A DNA stretch of 64,000 bases from assembly GCF_019649055.1 (NCBI RefSeq), contig NW_026570234.1:1116001-1180000 (forward strand), in the 5' to 3' direction. The stretch is from Paramacrobiotus metropolitanus. Taxonomy: Eukaryota > Tardigrada > Eutardigrada > Parachela > Macrobiotidae. Made by a program: the position numbers and the translations under genes. Shown piece by piece: positions 1-11,103 of the stretch (the stretch's first letter is position 1; every line of letters begins with the position of its first letter). The notes beneath the pieces are model-generated. The model saw nothing but the letters and a program-made list of their open reading frames with translations. It made no database searches and was not told where the DNA came from.

Positions 1-108
1 GTCCTTATGGTGGTAACCGATGGGTGTTTTCGCATAAGCGTTCTTGTTGGCATCGTTCATCGATGACCCTTTGTATTCGGTGGCGGAGGTATCCGCTACT
101 GGAGCCAT
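1..108 (-). CDS. 5' end of an unidentified gene, cut by the window edge
   Basis: On the minus strand an ATG at 106-108 opens a frame of 36 codons that runs off the left edge without a stop. The peptide starts MAPVADTSATEYKGS and is hydrophilic, rich in Ala, Asn and Lys, with no signal peptide. About 30 bases upstream, around 138, the minus strand reads CTGTTACCTGTAG, which resembles a 3' splice site, so the 5' leader may be spliced. The gene diverges from NEMP, with about 1.4 kb between the two start codons. I do not recognise the family; too little is visible to say more. Confidence 0.5.
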   Translation of the reverse strand, partial: MAPVADTSATEYKGSSMNDANKNAYAKTPIGYHHKD

Positions 109-1548
109 TGCGAAGTGGGTTTTGGGGATGCTGCTACAGGTAACAGAAAACTCGTGGTGTGCAGCAGAATGTACGTGATGCTAGACTGGGTTGCGATTCT
201 TTTTTCCAATCTAGAAAATTCACCTAGACCACGACCACGAGGCTTGGTGAATCTTAAATAGCCTGCAAACATTTTTTTTCAGTTTTGTGCCAAATTTGGC
301 TTACCTTGGCACTGTTGGACTGATTTGCGCTTGGAAATGAATCATCTCATACCCGACAGTATCATGTGTCGTACCGTATCACATTGTCTTGGCATAGATT
401 AACGCCGGCACATCTCTAATATTTATATTCTGTTAATGGAAGCATATCAGAATACAGGTTTAATACCAATAATCGCGTACTTGCAAAGTTGCACGAGATA
501 CTGCGGTACGAGATAATAAATGCAGGTGCATTGCAGATAGTAATAAGCTGCTATAAGTACAACGTTAACAAAAAAAAACAGTGCGATAAAATTATACAGA
601 TACGAGCTGTCTTTGCGCATGCATGCACGTCAGAATTCTACTGCAAAGAAACGTTTTACGTTTTAAGACTTATCGACTAAATAAACAATGCCTTTAATTA
701 AGCACCTCTATAAGGTGTACAACTTGTACTGTACAAACACGTCTACTTAATACCTAATAGTCATCCTAAAATTTATGAATATCATGACTGTAATCTACTA
801 ATCAGTGTAATGTGAAAATTCCTATTAGTGCGGAGGCGGATAGTATCGTTGGAAAAGCGCATACTAATTATTAGTTGTTATTAGTTGTAATTGAGGGTAC
901 ACTTAAATAAGTATCATATACTTTTATGTTTAAAAACGCTACTTTTACCATTTTAATTTAGTAAACTAAACCGAGGAAGATTTAATATGAGCCATCCGCC
1001 AACAAGCGATCCACCCTCGATCCGTGTGCCTGAACACCTGAAGGTGGAAAATCATTAAAGCAAAAATTGAATCGAAATCAGACGCAGGAGAAACCGTGAC
1101 AGTTAGCTTATTATTAAAATTATAGTAAAACAGAAAACGAAGTCAGTGCTCAAAAACCCAAAACCTTGACCCGATTTCCAAAAAAACCGAAATGGACCCG
1201 ACCCACGCACTGCGCGCGTGTGTTTCTATGAACGCCCGCGCATTTGCTTATGGATTACTGCCACCCGCCCTAAGAGCGGCAACTTATATCGATGACATCA
1301 GAGAAGGGTAGATTAGGACTTAGTAAATTTTCTCGTTTTGTCAGTTCACACTTCACAGTTGTCATTGAGTTTGCAAATTTTTGTGGTGGTAAAGCAGGTA
1401 AGCTTTTTTCGGTATTAAAAACATTTTAAAAAGATTTTTGCAAATAAAGTACTCCAGCGCTTAACTCTACCAAGATTAATGAAAGTTCTCAGCTAAAGTC
1501 GTTGCACACTCATCGGCAGTGAATAATTTTCGCTCAGGCGTCAACATA
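109..1548. other. Intergenic region between divergent gene starts, with the NEMP 5' leader
   Basis: No protein-coding gene is apparent. The right end probably carries the NEMP leader: AAAGCAG|GTAAGC at 1397/1398 and a TTTTCGCTCAG acceptor ending at 1537 would delimit a 140-base 5'UTR intron just before the start codon at 1549. The rest is AT-rich. The 63-codon frame at 489-680 shows no family resemblance. Confidence 0.4.
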
Positions 1549-3096
1549 ATGGAAATTCCTAACTTACTTTACGGTTCTTTACGGAACAGTTATGTGATAG
1601 TGGCGTTCTTCGCATTGGTTTCAGGTAAGCGATTTACGAACAACGGTTACACAGGCGACAGAAAATCTCTTCAGCAGCCTTGCAAAATTTCTTGATATCC
1701 GCACAGTCTTTGGAAACCTCATATTTCTCTGCGCAGGGTATCATTCTCCGAACGCAGAAAAGCTTACCACTTCATCCAGCAAGGGTTCGCCGTGGTCGTC
1801 CAACAACGGCAATGTCCAATGGATGTCCATGCAAAACTCCCCCTTTCCGGTAATCGCCGCGCCGATGCGCACCCTGAGAATCTTCTGCTGGCCGGGCACA
1901 CGACGCACCATGCAGTCGTTATTCTACAGCGCCTACTTCAAGCTGGACATCGAAGATGAAGCCTTCCATCTGTACCGTGGAGCGTCCTCCGAAGAAGTGG
2001 AAAAACAGTACAAATCCGCATCACGCTGGTTCACGCTGCTGCCCTGGCGGGATCGCAGCATCCGTCTGAACCCATTTACATCGACCTGTCTGGGCGTGGA
2101 TACCAATAAACCGTACGTACTCACCTTGAAGATTGTCCCCGTGGATCCGTATCGTTTCCTCGCTTTTCTGACGGGCGCTTGTCTGCTGTTCTTTGCGCGA
2201 CGAATGAGTCGTAATACATTTTTCCATTATTCCTCCGGGATCAGTATTGCGCTGGTAGGTTCATTGTTGCTGGCGGTGTTTTAATCAGCCGAATGATTCC
2301 GCGGAAAGCGGCGGGGATCTCGTTTCTGGTCGGCGGTTGGGCGGTGGTGATTTATTTTCTCCAGACTTTGTGGAAGAATTTTCGGGAGACCATTTACGAT
2401 CATCGCAATTATGTCGTGGCGTATATTATCATCGTCTCGACCATCACCTTCATGCTGATTTATCGCTTCGGCGGGATTCGCAATCCGAAGACGATGGATA
2501 TTCTGCAGTGGACGCTGCAGATTGTGGGCGCGCTGATTATGTACTTCAGCGTGACGATTGAGCCGATCGGTATCGCGTTGATTTGCGCTGCCGCCGCGTT
2601 TGATATGATCATCCATAGTGGGTATAATTTCCGGCGATTTAAAATTATTAATAAACTCTTCCCGCCTCGACCGCGCAAACTGCTGTCACCCGATGAGTTC
2701 GAAGAGGTGGGACGACGGGAGACAGCCAAAGAATTGAAGAAGCTGCGGGAGTATGCCAATAGTCCCGAGTGTAAGTCATGGTCATTGGTAAAGCGATTGA
2801 GCAGTCCGTCGCGGTTCGGTTCGTTTGTGGAAGACGGTACGCATCTTTCGCTAGATGAGGTGGACACGTATGAGCGGGAAGTGTCGTTCAGTGGATTTGA
2901 CGATGAAGACGAACCACCGGCGTCGGCGCCCGTGCAGCCGCGCTTCTCCTCATCGGCCAGCTCGCATTGGCGATCACATCGGAATAGTCCATCACACCAT
3001 CGGAATAGTCCGCTGCGATCGGCGCACTCATCGCCGTGGAATCGACATGGGAGTCAGAACGGGAATGGAGTGGATGATCTGATGGATTATGAGTAG
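1549..3096 (+). CDS. NEMP1: Nuclear envelope integral membrane protein (NEMP/TMEM194 family), with a 1-base frame break
   Basis: NEMP proteins span the inner nuclear membrane and support nuclear-envelope stiffness and fertility. Exon 1 (1549-1624) encodes a signal peptide ending FFALVS. The intron 1625-1736 has GTAAGC and TGCGCAG ends. Exon 2 (1737-3096) holds a luminal domain, then several membrane spans including FLVGGWAVVIYFLQ and LQWTLQIVGALIMYF, then the diagnostic nucleoplasmic block from LLSPDEFEE through NSPECKSW to FVEDGTHLS. The Ser/His-rich tail ends at a TAG. Family length is about 440-480 residues; this gene gives 478 if one base is added. The frame is broken at 2279-2284: it ends SLLLAVF-stop, while the next frame continues LISRMIPRKAAG, exactly as the family requires. 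One extra T in the run of four T's restores continuity. I judge this a sequence error or a recent mutation, not an intron. The 3' end converges on the BK-like gene. Confidence 0.9.
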
Positions 3097-3426
3097 CACT
3101 AGTGTGCCGTAACGGTTGTTGCATTTTAAGTTACGCAATTGTGATAATGTACTATTTCGGCAAAACTTTTTCTCAGTATTCTCTTTAAATGTTCCCCGCA
3201 AATGCGCAGACGAAATTGAACCCGTCTTGGAATATTCGTGTTGTTTTTATTATGTTAGAGGGCAGTTCGAAATCGTAGCACACTTTTTCGCTGTTGAATA
3301 GCTTTTGCCTTTATTACCGTGTTGATTATTTTGCTGTATTATATGACGATGCGGACGAAAAGAACACAGAACAAGTTTGGAAACGGGTTAGTGCTTACAC
3401 AGTAGCAGTTGAAAACCTCGAAGTGA
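3097..3426. other. Convergent 3' ends of NEMP and the BK-like gene
   Basis: Only 330 bases separate the NEMP stop (3096) from the stop of the minus-strand channel gene (3427). I see minus-strand AATAAA words at 3310-3315 and 3246-3251 but no canonical plus-strand AATAAA for NEMP, so the two 3'UTRs may overlap. Confidence 0.4.
3310..3315 (-). terminator. Poly(A) signal of the BK-like gene
   Basis: Minus-strand AATAAA lies about 112 bases beyond the stop codon at 3427-3429. A second AATAAA at 3246-3251 is an alternative. Confidence 0.5.
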
Positions 3427-6400
3427 TTACTCTTTTGAGCTTAAGAAAGCCGCTAGCCCAAGAGAGGGATCTCTTATTGGTTGGTCATTAAAATCCGGAC
3501 GATCCAAACTGTAGATCATATCGGTGGGATCGAGAATGAAATCTTCCGGTGGATTGCAAATAACAAAACGCTTCGCTGCTCTCGAGCTGTCATCTGTTGG
3601 GTCCATCTTCCGGTAGACACCCAGGCATAATCGGCCGAATGTTACCAGTGCATCGATAAATAAACCGCCATACGTCGACTCCTAGGATAAAAAACCAATT
3701 CATGAATTAAGCTGCTAATTTGTATTTATGGGCGATGTCCCTGATGCTGTTGTATAATGTGTTCTTACCGCATGCACCGATAACGGTCCGGAAGAAATTG
3801 AAAACTGGTTTACTATAACTTGATTTTTCACCATTGCGGGTTTGGAAATATTGGCACCGCCGATCATACCTATAGATAAAACGATTATAAAAGTTATGCA
3901 CACCGTATGGACACAAACATGACATTTGCAACGAAAATTTACCGGCTCCCTCGGCAAGAATCTTTTCCAGTTCCAGCGATGCCCCACCGAAAATCATGGT
4001 GCGGAAGACGTTGACGATAACCGGGTTAAAAAATGACGTTATCATCAATAAATCCAGCACAGTGCCAGAAAAGCACCGTCCGCAGGCATAAGGCTGTGTC
4101 ATGTAAAACTCCGTTCCTGGAAGGTCATCGTCATCCTGATCCAGAAACTGCGCATTGGTATCCCGCACTAGTAAAAAGGTACAGTTACGGCCACGGGTAA
4201 TGGAATGACGGAATCAGGCAGATTTGTAATGCAAAAACAAAACAAAAAAAGTCAAAAAGATAGTGGAAAAACAGGTGGCACTGAAATTTGGAAGTTTAAG
4301 TGAAGTAGCGTTTACCAGATTTAAAAAACGAGTATGAGTTTCGTTTACAGTTTACAAGCTCCAGCTCGTATAGTTTACAGTGGTCTAATTAATTACGTAG
4401 CGTATATTTTAAATTCTAGTTTAATAATCTACCGTTAAAGAAAACGTTACAGCAGCTCATCTGCTAAAACAAGCACTAAAAAAGAGGCATTCATTTACAC
4501 GCGACGCGGCTCGTGTTGGAACTTGGAACAGGGACTACAGAGTAAAGACCACAGACCGGTAACTACAGACCAGTCGTTGCGACCTTTTTAAGAATTTTGT
4601 GTACCTACGGACCGACTTCCCTAGACCCTTTCTCCTTCCCAAAGACCGACCGACATACCGTATATTATGTCGAACGAGCCCAAAAGCATTATTAATCTGT
4701 TAGTTGGCATATCAGTCTGACATAATAATATTAGTCGTATTTGTTGCGGCAGTAGATTACTCTGTACTCACGAATATCCGTTATGAGCGGCACTTCATAA
4801 CCAGTTTGCCGGGCTCGCGTCTTCAGTGAAATTCTTTGTTGGTACATGCTTTCGGTTTCGGAAATGGAGCCGACTTCGCTCGCGGCTGTAAATCAGAAAA
4901 GCCAGATATTATGATATTTTCTTGTCGCCCATGTTTCTTCAAAAAACAGAAGCTGTTCAGTGTTAGTACTTACGATTTGACTGAAACATTTCTACGGCCT
5001 CTTCTTCGGAAAATCTCATAGCGCGCACATTGAGAGTAGCCAGAATTACCGCTTTATCGATGAGCGCATTGTCGACATTCTGCATTTGAGCACCGGAACT
5101 CGGTGCGCCGATAATCACGCACATTTTACAAGTGTTGAGTGTGACCGAACGCAGGTCAGCCCGATTTAAAGCGGTGCCCTGCAAAAGAATTGATCTAGTA
5201 ATTATATTACCAAAAAAATTTAACGTAACTTACTCTAACGACATGTATTCGAGGCAAGTTCAGAAGATATGTCCATTCCTACAATAAAAATTCACCGGCT
5301 CTGCTAAATGGACGAGGATAATGACAGTAGAAAAGCCGAAGCACCTTCTTCATAAAACTGTGGTCACTCAAAATGACAACATCGCGAAGCTCCCGTGGTT
5401 TCACAACACTGGATCGTAAAGGTAGAATAAAACTGTGCAAACCAACGATCTGAGATCCCGGTTGCGATAAAATGCAAATAACGATGTGCCCGCTGAATTC
5501 CGCCTTAGCCGCTTGTTGTCGCGTCTACAGAATGCAAAGAGTAGGCGATGTGTTTACTTAATTTAATGTGTGAATGACTCTATTACACACAAATCTGATA
5601 ACTTTACGATTAATTATGCATACATACAGCGCACAGGTGCAATACTGAACGTGGAATAAAAATTAATTTCATGAAAAGTCACACAAACCATCAAAACGGA
5701 TTCCAGAGGTCGTCCTGCAACGGAAACACAATGATCAGAAATTAAATGCGCTTTTATTTTAACTTTAACAAATCGTATTATATACCTGAACACCAATGGA
5801 ACATGCCGGTGCTGTCGTACATCGCAGGCTGCTCGTTTAGGCGTTCCATTAAAGAATCACCCGTGTCCATGCCTTCCAGTTGCGGCTCCTTTGCGCCATC
5901 GTTTTTAACAGAACGCGGTGGTCTAAAGATTTTAATTAAATTACACCATATCACATTGTTTTACACATTTTTTGCGTGTGCCGTATATTGAGGATACCGG
6001 TAACTGTGTTGTAGAAACACAGAGATTTACTAGCATGAAAAAACACAGATTTACAGAAAAACTGAAAGCCATTAAATGGCAACACTACGTACGATGTTGG
6101 GTATCGCCTGATGTACGACCAGATTTTTCCTTCCAGTACATCATCCCGTCGCTTGACACCTACGGCTTGCTGGGCCTCCACACGTGCCGATACCAGATTG
6201 TACAAATCGTTTGCTTTGCCCTGTTCCTCGCTTTCCGCTAGCATATTGAATAAATTTAATATGAATTTGAATTCCTTTCTGAATAAATCATGATCGCGTC
6301 GTACCCCGGCAAGCACACTTTTTTATTTGATTGGGGTCATCCACATCACGGTGACATGTGGCGCAATAGTAAATGGCTCGCTCCACTTCTTCGGTAGAAT

Positions 6401-9400
6401 CGGCAATAAAGTATCCAATGCTTCCGATCTGGATTGTGCATTCTGATGGATTGACTTGCGGCATGCTAGCTAGATCATAGGGATCGGTCTTCACAGCCAC
6501 CAAAACGATCTTCAATCGGAGGTAACAGAATCTAGGAAAACGCGAAAGAGATTTAGTGATTGTTGTGACTCGCGGAGAAACCGGGTATTCCAAAATACTG
6601 ACATAATTATTTGCAGCGAATTTTACCTATATATATTGTTAGCATTTTTATTTGAGCTTGGGCTTAAAGTTTAAAATGCATCGGTAAATTTTCTAGCTGT
6701 TTTTGAATGATTACATGTCATCTGTGAATCGGAATGATACTAATTTTCTATTCAAACTTTATCTGCTATATAACCTATATTGAGTTCAATGATGATCAGT
6801 CCAGGAATAAAAAACATACTCGCTAGCTTGGGTAAATGACATTCCAGCGAAGGCGTCACTCAGTCTGCGCGCATACATTTCCAATGATGTGCCCCGCGCA
6901 TAGTCGATCATCCATGCGTCTTGATACTGTAGGCAATTCGTAAAGGTCAGTATCAATTAAGGTGTACGTACGAAACCAGGTCATATCATATCAACGAGAC
7001 CACAAAATTTAAAAAACCTTGCGGCATTATTAAACAGCACCTTTTTTCTTTCACTGAATGCTCGTGTTGTGAAAAAATTTGCCATCAGGGTGGAAAAGCC
7101 GGGAGCGTAGCAGCTCTGCGCGAGAAGTCCGAGACGGAGCTCAGCTGTAATTTTGTAAATCATTCACGATCAATACAGTTGGAGCGGTACGTTTGCGTGC
7201 GAAATCCGATAAGCTTAAGCCAGCCCACAAGGAAATGTCAACAATAAATTGCCAAAATCACGACGTAGAAAATGAAGAAATAGAAAAAAATGAAGAAAAG
7301 CCTGAAAAGGCAGGCGCCTTACCAATGCAAATGACCAAATCGCCTTGTTGTACATTCCAAGAAGGAATATTTTGTAGATATGCCTGTAACAAAGCTATAA
7401 GATTGCCGAGAAAAAAATGATAATGTTTGTTTAAAATAGTTAAAATTTAAAATTCAAATTTAGACACAAATCGAAGTTTTAGCGTACATACCTTGTTATG
7501 GTACTGTAAGATTTGCACAATGACACGGGCATTGTCTTTAAAGTTCTTGATCGATACAACTCTCATTATATTAACGGCATCCTCAGCGTCCGATTCTGCG
7601 GCAGCTTTGTCCGCCACCAATAATGTCGCAGCGGCCTCGAACAATTTGACTCGATTGATATCCAATGCACTGAGAATTGAGCCACGGCGGTAGTCCGCCC
7701 GATTGAAGAACTGTTTCATCAGACGTTCCATGGATTCGTCCGGTGGTTTACTGAACATAACATAAAATGTATAACTGGCGTTGAACGTCATATGTTTCGT
7801 CGACATACTCTCCCAAAATGACGATTTTGAAATGTTCGCTGATGTCACGATCTGGATGATAGAATTCTCGTAGAAACGCACCCACGGATGGGCTGGTCAC
7901 ATGACCGGAAATGATGATATGCCTAGAAAATAAATTTACAAATTTGATGTAAATTTTTTGGAAAATTTTGAGCGTTTTAAGATAGGAAAACTCAAAATAT
8001 AGTTGAAAATAAGTTTTTCCAGACTTTACGAGCAAATCTGCGAGCAGGAAAAACTACGATGATCCCTGATTACATAGGTACAAGAGGATGCGAAAAGTAA
8101 CAGGCACGCTTTCACGTCAGTCTTACAAAAATCTTTCCGGTGCAATGTAGTCTTTGTCGTACTCGGGAGTGATTTTTAGGAGCGCCACAATTTGTGGAAT
8201 CGCACGACCGATAATACCCTGAAAAGAGCCATGTTTATCCAACGCTGCACCAAAACCGTTGCATTAAATTATCATTATTAAATTATCATGCAAGAAAACA
8301 TTTTTTGTTGAAATATGGGATCAAACTGTTACTTATCGTTCCTTTTAACTTTACTACAAATTGCTGTTCAAACGACACAGGTATTTTCTGGGAGTTGTGC
8401 CACTGTGATTTACCAATGCAATCAACTGGAAGGCATAGATGATAAGCTTGCCCAACTTGGTTTGTACTCGAATACCGCTGAGGTCAATGAGAGTAACTTT
8501 GCCGTACAGATACAGGAAGCACCGCCAAAACGACACCTGCTGACCATCAAATGAACCTTTGGGAACCAGAGGATAAAAATCTCCTTGATTTTCCACCTGA
8601 AACATTTAGCGATAGCGTTGCGAATCAAATTGTTTTTCTCGAACGAAGCCGACTATAACCCACCAAATGCAGGAAACCCGCAGCAATTAATAAGGTCACA
8701 ACCACCAGCGTCACCAAATACGTTAACTTGATAGCGTTGACCGTCCGGAATACACCTACAAACATTATGAAAGTACGATCACAAATAATTGTATTATGTA
8801 CAGATACGAGAATGTGCACTTGCTTAACATTCTGCACAAAGGACGATAAAGAACATGCCATAAATTGCAACATTTCATTAAATCGGGATCTATTTAATAT
8901 TTAACTCAGTATTTAACTCAAAGTGCAGTGACGTGTACGATATACAGATTGTTTGTTCGTTTTGGATTTAGACGTACCTCTGTTTGTCAGTACGTCAACG
9001 AGCCATAGAAAGTTGTAGGCACGGCCAAAATTAAAACCTGCAAAACCATTGATCAATTTAAATTAAAGTTGTCGATTTTGTGACTGTTATAAATAGCGAG
9101 AATGTCATCGGTACCGGTGAAATAGCGGTCCAGACATGCTCCAATAATGACAGCAGGGATGGTGAAATAGTCGACTGCAAGATAATGTTTCAAGTTTTTT
9201 GTGGTACAGGATATAGCCAAACCAGTTGTTCTACATTAACATATATCATTACGCGAACGATCGTCTATTGTCTCACATCCGACTACGCTGCTAAACAATT
9301 GGCCATACCTATTGAATAAATGTCTATTAAAATTTTGAACTTCTTTTCGTTTCCGATAATCTAAAAAACACAAGAAATCACATAAACTGGCGAATATTTA

Positions 9401-11103
9401 CCGATCTTTACATTCGATGCATCCGACCTATGATGTATATGTAATATTAAATCATTCGACATTCGGACACATGATTCCGATGTAAAAATTAATTCAATAA
9501 AACTAAAACTTTGAAAAACAAAACTATAAATTATTTACCCGAACTATAAAATAGAACAGAAGGAACAAGTTTGCAATCAAGTCGATAATTTGAAAACCAT
9601 TCGGCAATGTTCCACACCACTCGAGACTGGGCAATTCTCTGGAATAACAAAAATTCAAGCATCGAATAACAACAAAAATACTTGTAGCAGCAGCATACTT
9701 AGAAACCTTGGAGAGGTAAATGATCAGCGATATCGCCGCGCAAACCAATGCGATGCTCATCTATGAAACAAAAAGTTTATAATTAACTGCCAGGAATGTC
9801 ACATCACTAGTTACTTATTAATATGCGAAGATCTTAACGAATTTCAGCTTAGAGAATAGTAATACACATGATATTGTGCCTACCATTGATTGACCGGGTT
9901 TTGTTTGTGGAGAAGAAGCATCAGCAATCCATATGGATAATTTTGACCGGTTTTGACGTTCGTAGACCAACATTTTAATCTTATCCATGTTCTGATTTTT
10001 TTGTGTGTTGTCCGTGAATTCAACATCTTCATCTTCCAGGCTTTCGTATTCTTTCCGTTGTAAGATTTTCTTACGAATAACTCGACTAATCCAACTTAGC
10101 AGGACGTAAAGGAAAGCCAGCACCGGTATGATGAAGCCGCATGTGACATACAGTTTGATCATGCTTGGCCGACCAACTTGATAACATGGAGCAGGAAGTC
10201 TGCATAGCACAACAAATTATTCCTACTGTGACTAAAAATGGCAATGACCGCGCTTAGTACAAATTGATGAGATAACATACAATTCTAGATTTTATCATTT
10301 TATGCGTAGAAACACCAACAAACGCTTTATATTTGAAGTTATGGAAACTCGTGGAATCTACGATTTATGTTTTCAGTAGTTCCATAACGTAGTACTCCGT
10401 AATTTGATTCAGTGTTTAACTAATTACTATGAAACTACGTATTTTCAACAATATTTTTACAAGTTGTACTAGTCGTTTACAGATAAAACGCTGGCTCGGA
10501 AAATTTCACAAAAAATTCGTCTCAATGTGATGATTTATGACCTGCTTACTCGACATCCGCATAATTCAGCGTGCTGTTGGTGATCCCGGTACTGTTGGTG
10601 GTGGTGTTCATAGCTGCGGTGGTCATGGATGTCGTCGTTTCCAAAAACCGTGTGGTCAGCTGCGTAACGAAGTTCTGGTAGTGATCCGGTGGGATATTAT
10701 ACTGGTCACCCTGCCCCCATGCCGGCCCGCCGCCCCAACTGTCTTGGGGCGGCGGTGCCTTGGGCGAATATCCGCCCTGACCTGCTGCACCTGCACCTCC
10801 ACCGGCCGCTGCAGCACCCATGAAGCCACTGTCGAAATTATTTCCAGAGAAATTCCCTGCTGCTTTGCCCATTTGTTCATTCATGAAGTTTCCCCCAAAG
10901 GGAGTACCGGCAGAATTATCGGTGTCGGCAAAATCCTGGAATCCACTAAATTGTCCCTGACCGGATGGAGAAGCGGATGCGGGGACGTTCATCTGACCGT
11001 TCATTTGACCGGCACTGGCCGCCCCCGAATTCGGACCTGCGCGATGGTGATAGTTATCCCCCGCATCAGTGTCGCCTCCATAACCCGGTCTCTGACGAGA
11101 CAT
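3427..11103 (-). CDS. Slo1/BK-type calcium-activated channel paralogue with a degenerate K+ filter
   Basis: Exons (minus): 11103-10550, 10199-9884, 9760-9699, 9638-9539, 9360-9309, 9174-9115, 9037-8978, 8755-8664, 8596-8414, 8218-8127, 7922-7809, 7750-7492, 7383-7323, 7144-7041, 6926-6820, 6531-6305, 6237-6093, 5922-5786, 5714-5689, 5524-5345, 5278-5234, 5178-4974, 4885-4772, 4167-3943, 3869-3769, 3681-3427. All phases agree, giving 1,291 residues without a stop. Order: a 185-residue Gly/Ala/Asn-rich N terminus, S0 (about residue 205), S1 (about 295), S2-S4, S5, pore exon (433-493), then two RCK domains. Blocks matching Slo1 include [45 protein letters not shown] and the calcium bowl around FLDQDDDD (1106-1113). 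BK channels open K+ pores on depolarisation and Ca2+. Here the filter TVGYGD is LIDLSG (468-473) and S4 keeps one of three arginines. Family assignment is firm; K+ conduction by a homotetramer is doubtful. Confidence 0.93.

Noticed and set aside
2275-2292. Programmed ribosomal frameshifting in NEMP
   Set aside because: The site (GTG TTT TAA) is not a canonical X XXY YYZ slippery heptamer, and NEMP genes are not known to me to use frameshifting.
9181-9308. Alternative exon (reading ANCL...) for the BK S2-S3 linker
   Set aside because: The exon at 9360-9309 gives a residue-for-residue match to the Slo1 linker (IDIYSI before VDYFTIP) with correct phases; the alternative needed two weaker sites and left a gap.
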